Positions 1-9,761 of a DNA stretch of 46,966 nucleotides are shown here, in pieces. This stretch comes from an uncultured Myxococcales bacterium (GTDB lineage Bacteria; Myxococcota_A; UBA9042), in assembly GCA_903929795.1 (NCBI GenBank), contig CAIYWC010000082.1, forward strand, positions 1-46,966, written 5' to 3'. The position numbers were made by a program, and so were the translations under genes. The notes beneath the pieces are model-generated. The model ran no database searches and was not told the origin of the DNA. It saw only the letters and a list, made by a program, of their open reading frames with translations. Each line of letters begins with the position of its first letter. Within the stretch, counting starts at the first letter, position 1.

Positions 1-263
1 CGGCGGGCTTGCTGGTGTCAGCCCTGTCAGACGTGGAAGATGTCATGATCCCAAAACGCTACCGCGCCCGCCGGGAGCGCTGCGCGCGGGTAGCCTGCAC
101 GGATTCGGCGACCGGGGGGCTTGCTGGTGTCAGCCCTGTCAGACCTGGAAGATGTCATGATCCCAACACGCTACCGCGCCCGCCGGGAGCGCTTCGCGCT
201 TGTCGCCTGCAAGGATTCGGCGACCGGCGGGCTTGCTGGTGTCAGCCCTGTCAGACGTGGAAG
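1..263. repeat. 112-bp tandem repeat, about 2.3 copies
   Basis: Three successive units begin the same way: 'ttgctggtgtcagccctgtc' occurs at positions 9, 121 and 233, an exact spacing of 112 bp. Units one and two are nearly identical over their whole length. The third diverges after about position 263. The array touches the left edge of the window, so more copies may lie outside. Because 112 is not a multiple of three, each unit is read in a different frame, so this is not a protein repeat; the short reading frames over it look spurious. I see no gene between 264 and 425 apart from the leader of the next gene. Confidence 0.9.
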
Positions 264-425
264 GCGGCCTGCGAGAGAAATCGGCTGCCACATGCCCGGT
301 CGGGGCGCTTGCCGGTGTGGCGCCGCGTGTGACATTTTCCTCGCAGCCGCGGCAAAAGTGGGCGGAACGCGACAATATCGGCCCACCCACTTATGCGGGC
401 GGGCTCCACGAACCGGGAGTCACCA

Positions 426-1100
426 ATGGCACAACCTTGGACAGTTCTGGACACATGGTCAACGCCCGAGGGCGACCTGGAGCTGCGCCAGCGAGGACCG
501 AAGGATTTCCTGATCCTGGTCGGCGGGCGGGTGTTGATGAGCTCGACGGCGTTTCGCTCCGAGTTGGCTGTCGCCGACCTGGCGTGCAAGCCACTGATTG
601 GGCGCGTGAAACCGCGGGTGCTGATCGGCGGCTTGGGGATGGGCTACACGCTGCGTGCGGCGCTGGACGCGCTGCCCGGGGATGCGGAGGTGACCGTCGC
701 CGAGCTGAATCCGCGGGTGGTGCAGTGGTGCGAGGGGCCGCTCGCCGCGCTGACCGATGACGCGTTGCACGACCCGCGCACGCGGCTGCACGTGGGCGAT
801 GTGGCGGTGCTGATCGCGGCGAGCAAAGGGCCGGCGGATTGGGACGCGATCGTGCTCGACCTGTACGAGGGGCCGCACGAGGCGACACAGGGGCCTCATG
901 ACCCGTTCTGGGGCAAGGCGGCGTTGCAGCGGACGCTCGCGGCGCTGCGTCCGGGCGGCATCTTCACCGTTTGGGCGGAGGACTTTGACCCGCCGTTTGT
1001 CAAACGCCTGACCGCGAACGGCTTTCACGTTCAGGTGCACCATCCGGGCAAAGGCGGGCGGCGGCACACTGTTTACGTGGCGGTTCCCACGGCGCAGTAG
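426..1100 (+). CDS. SAM-dependent methyltransferase, spermidine-synthase-like fold
   Basis: This 224-residue cytosolic protein has a Rossmann-type SAM-binding core. A glycine-rich motif I (VLIGGLGMGYTLRAAL) lies at about residues 65-80, an acidic residue in AELNPRVV at about 92-99, a GDV motif near 124 and D-x-x-VLDLYEGP at about 140-150. This arrangement matches proteins annotated as spermidine-synthase-like methyltransferases, but I see no polyamine-specific signature, so the substrate is unknown. I chose the ATG at 426 because GGGAG sits about 7 nt upstream; an in-frame ATG at 393 lacks such a site. The stop lies 3 bp from the end of the convergent MarR remnant. Confidence 0.75.
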   Translation: MAQPWTVLDTWSTPEGDLELRQRGPKDFLILVGGRVLMSSTAFRSELAVADLACKPLIGRVKPRVLIGGLGMGYTLRAALDALPGDAEVTVAELNPRVVQWCEGPLAALTDDALHDPRTRLHVGDVAVLIAASKGPADWDAIVLDLYEGPHEATQGPHDPFWGKAALQRTLAALRPGGIFTVWAEDFDPPFVKRLTANGFHVQVHHPGKGGRRHTVYVAVPTAQ

Positions 1101-1103
1101 CGG

Positions 1104-1482
1104 TCAACGCGCGTGGACGACTTCGCGTAGCAGCTCCCGCACAATCCCACGCGGTGGGCGCCCCTGTGCGCGGCGAATTCCGCCTCGACCTTCAGCGCGA
1201 TGCCGCGTGTGATCGCGTAACGGCGCAGCTGCGCTCGGTCAATCGCACGATCCGCGCGCGCCGGTCGTGTGGATTGTGCATCCGCTCCACGCAGCCCGCG
1301 CTTCCAGACCGTCGACCAGCCCGCCCATGGCCGGCAGGGTCACGGATCGTCGCGGATGCCGACAAACAAGCGCTCTCAAAACGGACCTGCAGCAGAATCG
1401 AACCGTGCGCCCGATGCCAATCGTGCAGGCCGACGGCGCGAAATTTCTTGTCGATCCACAGCAATACGGCGATGCGCGCCAA
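1104..1482 (-). pseudogene. Decayed MarR-family transcriptional regulator
   Basis: Pieces of a MarR-type winged helix can be read on the minus strand only by switching frames. Near 1482-1380 one frame gives ARIAVLLWIDKKFRAVGLHD followed by LLQVRFES, like the dimerisation helix and start of the DNA-binding domain. Near 1345-1300 a second frame gives LPAMGGLVDGLEARG, the recognition-helix region. Back in the first frame, VERMHNPHDRRARIVRLTER is an excellent match to the MarR wing. Then IALKVEAEFAAH and finally RELLREVVHAR-stop (stop at 1104-1106) come from further frames. At least three frameshifts are needed, so the gene is dead or the sequence has several indel errors. No good start codon is visible, so the 5' limit is approximate. 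The tight convergent ending with the methyltransferase fits a former real gene. Confidence 0.6.
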
Positions 1483-1733
1483 GCGCAGCCGTCTGCCGAA
1501 AAGCGGTCTATTCTTCTGTTTCCAAAGGCAATTTTGGTCCGGCTCTCTGCCGCGACATGGCGCAAGGGATGAACGCAGGCGGTCTGTCCGACACGGCGGC
1601 CGTCAAGGAAGCGATGGCGCGCCACGGGCTGGTGCCGGTGGCGTGGCGGCCTTGGTCACAGCTTTATCGCGCGGCGCTGGCGTTTTGCCCGCGGCATGTG
1701 CTACCGCTATTGTCTGGCGGGTCGGAGCAAGCG

Positions 1734-2504
1734 ATGGAACCTCAGCACAGCGCGCACAGTGAACTGGCTCCGCACACGGTTTACGGTCCGGTGCCGTCGC
1801 GGCGGTACGGCGTGACGCTGGGCATCAACCTGCTGCCGTTGGGCGACAAGCACTGCACATTTCGCTGCACCTATTGCCAGCTTGGCCCGGAAAAACACCA
1901 CTCCGCGCCGCACACCTTTCCCGATCTGGCGACGCTGGCGCGGGAGGTCACGGTGGCGCTCCTGGCGCAGCCGGCGATCGACGCGCTGGTGGTCTCCGGC
2001 AACGGCGAGCCGACCCTGCATCCACAGCTGGAGGCCGCGCTCGCCCTGTTGGCGGGCCTGCGCGACGCGCACCTGCCTGGTCGCGCGATCGTCGTGCTGA
2101 CGGCGGGGACGGAACTGCACCGTCCCGATGTGCGCGTGGCGCTGCGGCACGTGGATGAGGTTGCGGTCAAGCTGGACGCAGGCACGCAGGCTGTTTTTGC
2201 CCAGCTGGACATGCCGTGGCAGCCGCTGCAACTGGATACGCTGACGGAGAGCGCCGCCCAACTGGAGGGTGTCGCGGTGCAGACAATCCTCGTGCGTGGG
2301 CGCGTGGACAACACGACCGAAGCCGAAGTGGCCGCATGGCTCGCGCGGATCCGGCGGATTCAGCCCAAGCGCGTTGACCTGTACACGCTGGACCGAAAGC
2401 CGATCGACCGGGCGCTGGAACTGGTGCCGCTGGGCGTTGCGGAGTCGATCGCCGCGCAGGTTCGCGCGCTGGGCGTGCCATGCCGCGTCTTTGCCGGTCT
2501 GTGA
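1734..2504 (+). CDS. Radical SAM protein (COG0731-like)
   Basis: The 256-residue product carries the radical SAM cluster motif C-x3-C-x2-C as CTFRCTYC (Cys41, Cys45, Cys48), which binds a 4Fe-4S cluster and SAM. Just before it is YGPVPSRRYGVTLGINLLP, the hallmark N-terminus of a small radical SAM family resembling Wyosine-type COG0731 proteins. VSGNGEPTLHP (about residues 81-91) is the GGEP-like SAM-contact motif. The substrate is unknown. The frame stays open upstream to 1269, and an ATG at 1557 would add 59 residues. I prefer 1734 because GGAG lies about 6 nt upstream and family members start just before the GPVPSRR motif. The stretch 1483-1733 between the MarR remnant and this start holds no gene I can support. 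Confidence 0.85.
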   Translation: MEPQHSAHSELAPHTVYGPVPSRRYGVTLGINLLPLGDKHCTFRCTYCQLGPEKHHSAPHTFPDLATLAREVTVALLAQPAIDALVVSGNGEPTLHPQLEAALALLAGLRDAHLPGRAIVVLTAGTELHRPDVRVALRHVDEVAVKLDAGTQAVFAQLDMPWQPLQLDTLTESAAQLEGVAVQTILVRGRVDNTTEAEVAAWLARIRRIQPKRVDLYTLDRKPIDRALELVPLGVAESIAAQVRALGVPCRVFAGL

Positions 2505-2809
2505 CTTTCTTGCCGACGCGTCGCGGCAGATTTCGCGTCCGTGCGAATACCAAGTCGAGGGTCGAGCTGGGCCCTTGTCCGCGAACGAAGCGCACGTACG
2601 GGCGTGGAACGCGCGGACCCACAACCAAGCTCGCGGGACGGCAGCCCGATAGACGCGCTGCCAACCTCGGAGGGGCGGGCGCGGCAATCAGCCGCGGGAC
2701 CGCTATGGTGGTGGTGCGTCCAGCGCAAGCTGAACGCCGGTGGGGGAGGCATTTTGCCGGCCGCGTGGAGGCCCGGCGCGAAAGCCCGAAGTGCGTCGAA
2801 ATGCCGCGC
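2505..2809. other. Intergenic region without a supported gene
   Basis: These 305 bp lie between two convergent genes. Open frames cross it on both strands but look like arginine-rich read-through with no recognisable domain. The part around 2725-2765 (caagctgaacgccgg ... ggcattttgccgg) faintly resembles the interior of the dispersed repeat seen at 42413-42556, but is too degenerate to call. No intrinsic terminator with a T-run is visible. Confidence 0.6.
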
Positions 2810-5659
2810 CTACCCCTCGGTCCCGGTCCCGACGAGTTGGAAATCCAGCAGCACGGGAAGCGTGTCGGGCGTGTAGCCCAGCGTAATCGCGATCATGCTC
2901 CGCGCTCCGTCGACGGCAAAGCCACCGATGGCGACGAGCGCCTGCACCAGCGCATCGGTCGGCAGCTTGCCCGCGATGGTCAAGGAGCGCGCGGCCTTGC
3001 CCGTGCCGTCGTCGTAGGTCACGGTTGCCTGCTGGAGCGTGATGGTGCCCGCCGAACCCAGGCTCACGTCGAAATTGCCTGGCCCGTACACCATGCCCGT
3101 GCGCGCCACGCGCTGTAGTCCGCCTTCCGCAGTCTGTGCCACTTTGCCGTCGATTCGTCCCAACGCAAAGCAATCGCCGCCCGCGTCTTTGCCAATGCCG
3201 ACGACAAAGCCCGGCAAGAACGACGCGACGATGTCGCCGCCTTTGGGTAGGACCACCTGAAAGCTGCCTTTCGGAAAGACGATTCGCCGCTCCATCACGG
3301 CCGCCTTGTCCACATGATTTACTGCACCGGTCTTTTGCAACGCGGAGAGCTTCCAATCATAAAATCCTTCCGCCGCATAGGTATGTGGTTTCACGGCGGT
3401 TTCAACGACGCCATCGCCCCAATCCAGCGACAGCGAAGTCGCGTCAATCAGCAATTTTGGCGCAAAAGTCTCGCCGAGGATCAAGATACGCTCCGGCACA
3501 TCGAGCACCGGCAAGCCCGCGCCAAACAGCGCAGCGAGCTGAGCATCCGGCCGCGTCCAATAATACAAACGGTGGACGCGCGACAGGTAGCGGTAGGGAT
3601 AAATGGTCTCATTCGGCACGGCGCCCGGCGTTCCCGGTTCGTCTCCCGCAATCGTCAGCGCTGGCGGATAGCGGTAATCCGCCTCGCGCGCCGTCACAAC
3701 CTGACGCGCCTGATTCGTCACCGCCTTGGCTTGATCCACGCCCGCCGCCGCCGCTTGAATGGCCGCGGCATTGCCCTGCTTGACCGCCGATCGCAGCGCC
3801 AGCACGGTCCGGTACACCGCGGAAGCATGCGCCGCCCGAAGGCCGAACATCGCCAGCCCATCGCGCACTTCCCGCATCCAAGGCGCGTGTTGTGCATCCT
3901 GCTTTTGCACGACGCCGTCCACCCGCGTCGCCCAATCGGCGTATTCCTTGGCGATCAAGTCCAACTTGTTCAGGCTGTTTGTTGTCATGTCAGTGACTTG
4001 CTGATCAGTGTAGGCGAGCACATCGGTCAGCGCCGGCGGCAGCGGATGGAACACGATCCCAGCTTGGTATGCCGTTTCCGTCGGATCGTCGGTTCCCACC
4101 AAAAAACGCACGATTTCTGGATCCCGCATGTCCACGACCTGCGCCGCGTTCACTTCCTTCAACACGTCCGCCACATCGTTGCCGCCGATGAATTGATCAA
4201 AAGCGCTGCGAATACAGCTATCAGCACTTGGATTGCCGTCCCAGGTCATCTTGGCTGTGCAATAGTCGATGAGCCAATAGCCCCACTCCTGGCCGCTGGA
4301 AAATACGTGGTGGGAAATCAGCCCAGTTTTCGCTTTCGGATCGCTGTTGATGAACGGCGCCAACAGCTTGAAATCCGCCTCGCGCGCATCCAAAGACACG
4401 GGCGCGAGGTACAGCGGCACGGGCAAATCAAAGGTCAGCCACCAGGATGTCTCTGGATAATACTCGATGCGGCGATGATCCTTTTGCGCGAGAATAAACT
4501 CGCGCAGCGGCGTGTAATCCGGGTTGCCATAAACACCGCACGCGCTGCGGGTCAGGTCGTAAAACATCAGCATATGCACGGATACTTCCAACTCGGGTGG
4601 CGCCAAACCGGACAGGTCATAATACCGCACGTTGTACGGTGGTTCCGGGTCCATGTGCGTGCCATGGTTGATGGTGGAAACTTGAATTCCCGGGTACGTT
4701 TGGGTGATGTAGCTGGTAATGTAGGTGATCTCATCCAGCGACTTGACGGGGTCGTCCTTGGCAAACTCATTGGATCCATAAGTAAATCCGAAAGTCGTGA
4801 TGTCGGGTTGGCCGTCGACATGCTGCATTTGCGCGTCGATCGCCGCCGCCAATTGCTGGTGCACCGTGAGTGGACTGCTTGGATCGACAAGTGGCGTTGA
4901 TCCTTGCTGCGTGTCGTCCAGGGAAAAGCCGCCGCCGCGCTGAAAACCGCGATCATACGCGTAGTTGCCAATCTTGTCGTAATCCCAGCCGTCGACGGCC
5001 GTCTGGCGCATCTTGACATTCCAGCCGACCCAACGGCGGTGATAGCCGGCCATGTCGAGCCCGGTCGCGGTCGCGTCCAGCGGTGGCGACAGGTCGATGG
5101 GATGCGTGCGGTGCGCGTGAATCGAGCGCGCCGGCCACACCGGCTTGTCGCGATAGCTCCACGCCTCCGCGGTCAGCGTCATTTTGTCGGGATAAAGCGT
5201 CTGCTCAGGGTGCAAGTAGCGAATGCCCAGATGTTCCAGCCAGGCATAAATGGCCCACTGCGCCGCGAAGATCCCGCCACCGCGCAGCGTCACTTGGCGA
5301 CCGGTTGCGCCGCACAGCGTCTCCTTGACGTCGATTTCCTGCGCCGCCAGGTCCGTCTGGCCGTCAAAACCCTGCACCAGCAGGTCCAGATGGCCGTCCG
5401 TACACGCGGGTGCGGGCAGGCTCGCGCGCGCGATGGTCGCGACGCCGAGGTGCTGCAGATCGCCGATCAAGTCATCGACTGCTGGCGACACGCCCGGCGC
5501 CAGCGCGGCGGCCGTGTAGACGGTCACGGCAAGTGCCGCGTCGGCAGAGACGTCAGCATCGCCAGCGGTCGCGTCATCGACCGCCGCTGTTGATTTTTGG
5601 CCGCTGCAGGCGAGCAGCGCCGGCAGAACTGCCAGCAGTATGCGGGATCGACTGGGCAT
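2810..5659 (-). CDS. DUF4838-domain lipoprotein
   Basis: A 949-residue secreted lipoprotein. The N-terminus MPSRSRILLAVLPALLAC ends in a lipobox with Cys18. Residues of about 130-210 (FAAQWAIYAWLEHLGIRYLH) match the N-terminal alpha-glucuronidase/GH-like subdomain. The central part, rich in Trp, Tyr and His (RSIHAHRTHPID, HVFSSGQEWGYWLIDYC), matches DUF4838, a TIM-barrel-like domain found in proteins suspected of carbohydrate processing. The C-terminal third looks like beta-rich accessory domains. The activity is unknown; polysaccharide hydrolysis outside the cell is an inference. The reading frame is open upstream to 5977, but ATG 5659 has GAGG at good spacing and starts the signal peptide. 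The gene is divergent from the PAS protein, with 277 bp between the two starts. Confidence 0.75.
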   Translation of the reverse strand: MPSRSRILLAVLPALLACSGQKSTAAVDDATAGDADVSADAALAVTVYTAAALAPGVSPAVDDLIGDLQHLGVATIARASLPAPACTDGHLDLLVQGFDGQTDLAAQEIDVKETLCGATGRQVTLRGGGIFAAQWAIYAWLEHLGIRYLHPEQTLYPDKMTLTAEAWSYRDKPVWPARSIHAHRTHPIDLSPPLDATATGLDMAGYHRRWVGWNVKMRQTAVDGWDYDKIGNYAYDRGFQRGGGFSLDDTQQGSTPLVDPSSPLTVHQQLAAAIDAQMQHVDGQPDITTFGFTYGSNEFAKDDPVKSLDEITYITSYITQTYPGIQVSTINHGTHMDPEPPYNVRYYDLSGLAPPELEVSVHMLMFYDLTRSACGVYGNPDYTPLREFILAQKDHRRIEYYPETSWWLTFDLPVPLYLAPVSLDAREADFKLLAPFINSDPKAKTGLISHHVFSSGQEWGYWLIDYCTAKMTWDGNPSADSCIRSAFDQFIGGNDVADVLKEVNAAQVVDMRDPEIVRFLVGTDDPTETAYQAGIVFHPLPPALTDVLAYTDQQVTDMTTNSLNKLDLIAKEYADWATRVDGVVQKQDAQHAPWMREVRDGLAMFGLRAAHASAVYRTVLALRSAVKQGNAAAIQAAAAGVDQAKAVTNQARQVVTAREADYRYPPALTIAGDEPGTPGAVPNETIYPYRYLSRVHRLYYWTRPDAQLAALFGAGLPVLDVPERILILGETFAPKLLIDATSLSLDWGDGVVETAVKPHTYAAEGFYDWKLSALQKTGAVNHVDKAAVMERRIVFPKGSFQVVLPKGGDIVASFLPGFVVGIGKDAGGDCFALGRIDGKVAQTAEGGLQRVARTGMVYGPGNFDVSLGSAGTITLQQATVTYDDGTGKAARSLTIAGKLPTDALVQALVAIGGFAVDGARSMIAITLGYTPDTLPVLLDFQLVGTGTEG

Positions 5660-5936
5660 GGGCAAACCTCGCGAATGATGGGCACAACGGCCACCCGGCA
5701 AGCTTGCGACGGCTGCGCGCAAGACGCAATCCGGACTGTCACGAATCTGCCATCGTCGCTGGAACTGCCCCCTGAAACGCGCTTGGGCAGAGTCCGACGC
5801 ATGAAATAACGGAAAACAGACGATATTGACGGGCACCGTCCGCCGGCGCAGACTCGCTACGGGTCGCTGGAGCGGCATAGCGCGCCAGCTGATCCTGTCG
5901 AGCTTCCACGGCATCGGCAAGCGAATTCGAGGTGCA

Positions 5937-7682
5937 ATGACCTTCACGGCCCGTGACCGCTTTGTTCTGATCGCCACGATCAGCTATGTCGTGGCGGCGT
6001 TGTCATGGATCTTCCTCTCGGATCAGCTGCTTCGCGTCTTCGGCGACGTCGCATCCGTGGTGTGGCTCTCCACTGTCAAAGGTGTATTGTTTGTGCTGGC
6101 CTCCGCTGGCGCGTTCTTTGTCGCGCTGCGGATCGTGCCGAGTGCGCCGCCCGCCGCGCATCAATCAGTGCTGGAGGCGATCACCGTGGGTGGCCAGGCG
6201 GATCTGCGGTGGCGGGCGCTGAAGTACACGTTCGCCGTCACGCTGACGCTGGCGATGCTGATGGTCCGCGAGGCGATCGTGGCGCCCGGCGAATTCCGGC
6301 CCATGCTGATCCTGTTCATGCTGCCCATTATCCTCAGCGCGGTGATTGGTGGCCTCGGTCCGGGCCTGACGGCGACGGCGATCGCGGCAATCGGCTTGGC
6401 TTACACGGCCTTTGAGCCGCTGCACAGTCTGCGCATCGCGCGCCCGCTCGACCGCGTCCAATGGGCGTTTCTCATCCTCAACGGCGTGGCGGTCAGCGGC
6501 CTGACCGAGGCGCTGCGCCGCTCGCTCGCCGCCATGGAGCGCAACCGGCGCCTGCTCGACACCGTCATTTCAGGCACGCCGGACGCGGTTTTTGTCAAGG
6601 ATCTGGCCGGCAAGTTCGTCATGGCCAACCCGGCTTGTGCAGCGTTCATGGAGCTGACTCCGGCGGAGCTCGTGGGCCGCGACGACCTGGTCCTCGCCCA
6701 GGACATGACGGCTGCGGAGCTGCGGGCGCTGGATCAGGCGATCCTCGCGGCCGGCGAGACGCAAACGCGCGAGGAGCATGTGATCGCGCGCAGCGGCGTG
6801 GCCCGCGACTTCCTGGTGACCAAAGGTCCGGTGCGCGACGCGGCCGGCGACATCGTCGGACTGTTCGGCATCTCGCGCGACATCACAGAGCGCACGACCA
6901 TGGAGCATGCCCTGCGCCTCAGCGAGGAGCGCCTGCGCTTTGCGCTCGACGCGACAAGCGACGGCGTGTGGGACTGGGACGTCGCGACCGATGAGGCCTA
7001 CCGTTCGCCGCGCTTTTACGAGGTCGTCGGCCGCCGCCCGGACGATTCCATGTCGCACGGCGACTTCTTCCGGAACACCGTGTTTTCCGAGGATCTGCCG
7101 CATGTCATGGCCGCGATCGACGCCTACGTGAAGGGCAGGTCGAGCGCGATCGAGTTTGAATACCGCCTCCTCCCCCGCGGCGGCAAGACCCGCTGGCTGC
7201 AGGTGCGCGGCTGCGCGGTCAAACGCGCTGCGGATGGCGCGCCGCTCCGGATCGTCGGCACGATCAAGGACATCACCGCGCGCAAGCTGGCGGAGCAGAC
7301 GCTGCAACGCGAGAATGAGCGTTACCTCGCGCTGCTGCACAACGCCAGCGATGGCATCCACATCATGGACAGCGACGGCAACATCCTGGAAGCCAGCGAT
7401 TCCTTTTGCGCAATGCTGGGCTACGATCGCGCCGAGATCATCGGCATGAACGTCGCCACTTGGGACGCCAACCGCTCCGCGGAGGAGCTGCACGCCGCCA
7501 TCCGCGCGCAGGCGGCGAAGCTCACGCGCTCGCAGTTCGAGACGCGCCACCGCCGCAAGGACGGGTCCGTGTTCGACGTCGAAGTCAGCGCGATCTCGCT
7601 GGAGCTCGACGGCAAGCGCGTGTTGTACACGTCGTCGCGCGACATCACGGCGCGCAAGGCCGCGGAGACTCCGCGTCCGTGA
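5937..7682 (+). CDS. Membrane DUF4118/triple-PAS sensor without output domain
   Basis: A 581-residue sensor. Two membrane segments (about residues 8-28 and 45-65) precede a DUF4118-like four-helix membrane block (about 95-190, including LSAVIGGLGPGLTATAIAAI). Three PAS domains follow at about 205-322, 326-450 and 455-575, each closed by the PAC motif D-I-T-x-R (SRDITERT, IKDITARK, SRDITARK). DUF4118-PAS proteins normally continue into a histidine kinase, but here the stop comes only seven residues after the last DITARK. No H-box, GGDEF or EAL domain follows; the next gene, pckG, is convergent 12 bp away. It may signal by partner contact or be a 3'-truncated kinase. ATG 5937 has GAGG 5 nt upstream; the open frame to 5826 has no better start. 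Confidence 0.85.
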   Translation: MTFTARDRFVLIATISYVVAALSWIFLSDQLLRVFGDVASVVWLSTVKGVLFVLASAGAFFVALRIVPSAPPAAHQSVLEAITVGGQADLRWRALKYTFAVTLTLAMLMVREAIVAPGEFRPMLILFMLPIILSAVIGGLGPGLTATAIAAIGLAYTAFEPLHSLRIARPLDRVQWAFLILNGVAVSGLTEALRRSLAAMERNRRLLDTVISGTPDAVFVKDLAGKFVMANPACAAFMELTPAELVGRDDLVLAQDMTAAELRALDQAILAAGETQTREEHVIARSGVARDFLVTKGPVRDAAGDIVGLFGISRDITERTTMEHALRLSEERLRFALDATSDGVWDWDVATDEAYRSPRFYEVVGRRPDDSMSHGDFFRNTVFSEDLPHVMAAIDAYVKGRSSAIEFEYRLLPRGGKTRWLQVRGCAVKRAADGAPLRIVGTIKDITARKLAEQTLQRENERYLALLHNASDGIHIMDSDGNILEASDSFCAMLGYDRAEIIGMNVATWDANRSAEELHAAIRAQAAKLTRSQFETRHRRKDGSVFDVEVSAISLELDGKRVLYTSSRDITARKAAETPRP

Positions 7683-7694
7683 CCGCCGCCGGGG

Positions 7695-9494
7695 CTACCC
7701 CCGCAGCCGCGCTTCCAGCCCTTCCAGCTCCTGCCACAGCTCCTTGGGCAGCTTGGCGCCGAACTTCGGATAGTGCTCCGCGCGCACGTCCGCGATCTCC
7801 TTGACCCAGCCCTCGTGGTCGACCTTGAGCAGCTCCGCCAGGTCTTCCTTGGACACGCTGGCCGGGCGGTCAAAATCGTCGACGCTGGGCATGATGCCGA
7901 TGTCGGTCTCGACGAACTTGCCGGTGCCTTCGCACTGCTCGAAGATCCACTTGAGCACGCGGCTGTTCTCGCCATAGCCCGGCCACAGCCAGCGGCCCTC
8001 CTGGGTCTTGCGGAACCAGTTGACGAAAAAGATCTTCGGCAGCTTGGCGCCCTGCTTTTGGCCCAGCTTGATCCAGTGCTGGAAGTAGTCGCCCATGTGG
8101 TAGCCGCAAAACGGCAGCATCGCGAACGGGTCGCGGCGCACGGTGCCGGCCTTGAGATCCAGCGCGGCGGCGGTCACTTCCGAGCCGACGATCGAGCCGA
8201 GGAACACGCCGTGGTTCCAGCTGCGCGCCTGGTGGACAAGCGGAATGGTGCTGGGACGGCGGCCGCCGAAGAGGATCGCGCTGATGGGCACGCCGGCCGG
8301 GTCCTGCCATTCGTCGGCGATCGCCGGGCACTGGCTGGCGGGCGTGGTGAAGCGCGAGTTCGGATGCGCGGCGGGCTCTTTCTTGTCCCAAATCCGGCCC
8401 TTCCAGTCGATGACCTGGCCCTCGGGCGGATCGTAGCCGATGCCTTCCCACCACACGTCGCCGTCGCTGGTCAGCGCGACGTTGGTGAAGATGGTGTTGG
8501 CCTCGCACGCGGTCATCGCGTTGGGATTGCTGACCTTGGAGGTGCCGGGCGCGACGCCGAAGAAGCCGTATTCCGGATTGATCGCATAGAGTTGGCCGTC
8601 CTTGCCGAATTTCATCCACGCGATGTCATCGCCGACCGTCTCGACTTTCCAGCCGGGGATCGTCGGCACCAGCATCGCGAGGTTGGTCTTGCCGCAGGCG
8701 CTCGGAAACGCGGCGCAGACGAACTTGACGACGCCCTTGGGGCTCGTCAGCTTCAAGATGAGCATGTGTTCGGCCAGCCAGCCTTCATCGCGCGCTTGCA
8801 CCGACGCGATGCGCAGCGCGAGGCACTTCTTGCCCAGCAGCGCGTTGCCGCCGTAGCCGGAGCCGTAGGACCAGATCAGCCGCTCTTCGGGAAAGTGCGA
8901 GATGTACTTCTTGTCCAGCGGCGCGCACGGCCACACGCCGTTGTCCACCTCGCCCGGCGCCAGCGGCTTGCCGACCGAGTGCAGGCACGGCACGAACTCG
9001 CCGTGTTCGCCCAGCACTTCCAGCACGTGCGTCCCGACCCGGGTCATGAGGTGCATGTTCGCGACAACATAGGGGCTATCGGTGATCTCCACGCCGATCT
9101 TGGCGATCGGCGAGCCGACCGGGCCCATCGAGAACGGGATCACGTACAGCGTGCGGCCGGCCATGCAGCCGTCATACAGCGCGCGCATCTCCAGCTTCAG
9201 CGCGTCCGGGTCCATCCAATTGTTGGTCGGTCCGGCGTCGTCCTGGCTCACGCTGGCGATGTACGTGCGGTTTTCCACGCGCGCCACGTCCGACGGATCG
9301 GAGCGAAACAGGTAGCTGTTGGGCCGCTTGGCATGGTTCAGCGGCGTCGCCAGCCCTTCCTCGATGGTCTGCGCAATCATCTGGTCGTACTCGGAACGCG
9401 AGCCGTCGCACCATTCGATGTGCGCGGGCTTGACCATCCGGACGACTTCATCGACCCAATTGAGCAGCTTCTGGTTGGTGGTTGGCGTTGTCAT
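7695..9494 (-). CDS. pckG: Phosphoenolpyruvate carboxykinase (GTP)
   Basis: This 599-residue cytosolic enzyme interconverts oxaloacetate plus GTP and phosphoenolpyruvate plus CO2 plus GDP, the entry step of gluconeogenesis. The GTP-class kinase-1a loop FPSACGKTN lies at about residues 263-271, and kinase-2 GDDIAW at about 288-293. The conserved [14 protein letters not shown] loop is at about 211-224 and [13 protein letters not shown] near the C-terminus. Length is as expected for bacterial GTP-PEPCK. ATG 9494 is preceded by GAGGAA at good spacing; although the frame is open far upstream, the family N-terminus fits this start. The 267-bp gap to the divergent thioredoxin-like gene should hold both promoters, but I cannot define their boxes. 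Confidence 0.97.
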   Translation of the reverse strand: MTTPTTNQKLLNWVDEVVRMVKPAHIEWCDGSRSEYDQMIAQTIEEGLATPLNHAKRPNSYLFRSDPSDVARVENRTYIASVSQDDAGPTNNWMDPDALKLEMRALYDGCMAGRTLYVIPFSMGPVGSPIAKIGVEITDSPYVVANMHLMTRVGTHVLEVLGEHGEFVPCLHSVGKPLAPGEVDNGVWPCAPLDKKYISHFPEERLIWSYGSGYGGNALLGKKCLALRIASVQARDEGWLAEHMLILKLTSPKGVVKFVCAAFPSACGKTNLAMLVPTIPGWKVETVGDDIAWMKFGKDGQLYAINPEYGFFGVAPGTSKVSNPNAMTACEANTIFTNVALTSDGDVWWEGIGYDPPEGQVIDWKGRIWDKKEPAAHPNSRFTTPASQCPAIADEWQDPAGVPISAILFGGRRPSTIPLVHQARSWNHGVFLGSIVGSEVTAAALDLKAGTVRRDPFAMLPFCGYHMGDYFQHWIKLGQKQGAKLPKIFFVNWFRKTQEGRWLWPGYGENSRVLKWIFEQCEGTGKFVETDIGIMPSVDDFDRPASVSKEDLAELLKVDHEGWVKEIADVRAEHYPKFGAKLPKELWQELEGLEARLRG

Positions 9495-9761
9495 GAGTTC
9501 CTCGTGCAGTTGAACAGCGGCGTCCGGCAGGCAGGCGCAACGTGAGTTGGCGTACAAGATCGGGCTTGGATGTGCGTCCCGCGGGTGTGCCCGACGCCGC
9601 CTGCGAGGGGCCGCGAGCTTACGGCACGTTTCTGGCAAATTCAAGGTAGGCAAAGGCCGTTGCCCCCCTGACCTGTGACTTCCGCATGACAATTGCCGCC
9701 CGGCTGGCGGTCCCCGGCGGGCGTTTCGTCGTACAATCGCGGCCTCTCGGAGGGGGTGCCC

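Noticed and set aside
1557..1733. N-terminal extension of the radical SAM protein or a separate small gene
   Set aside because: The frame is open, but no ribosome site precedes ATG 1557 and the family starts near the GPVPSRR motif; the well-placed GGAG favours 1734.
2725..2765. Possible fifth fragment of the dispersed repeat (caagctgaacgccgg ... gcattttgccgg)
   Set aside because: Two short blocks match with gaps, but the cgcgagcg and ccttcgg core is missing; chance similarity in GC-rich DNA is likely.
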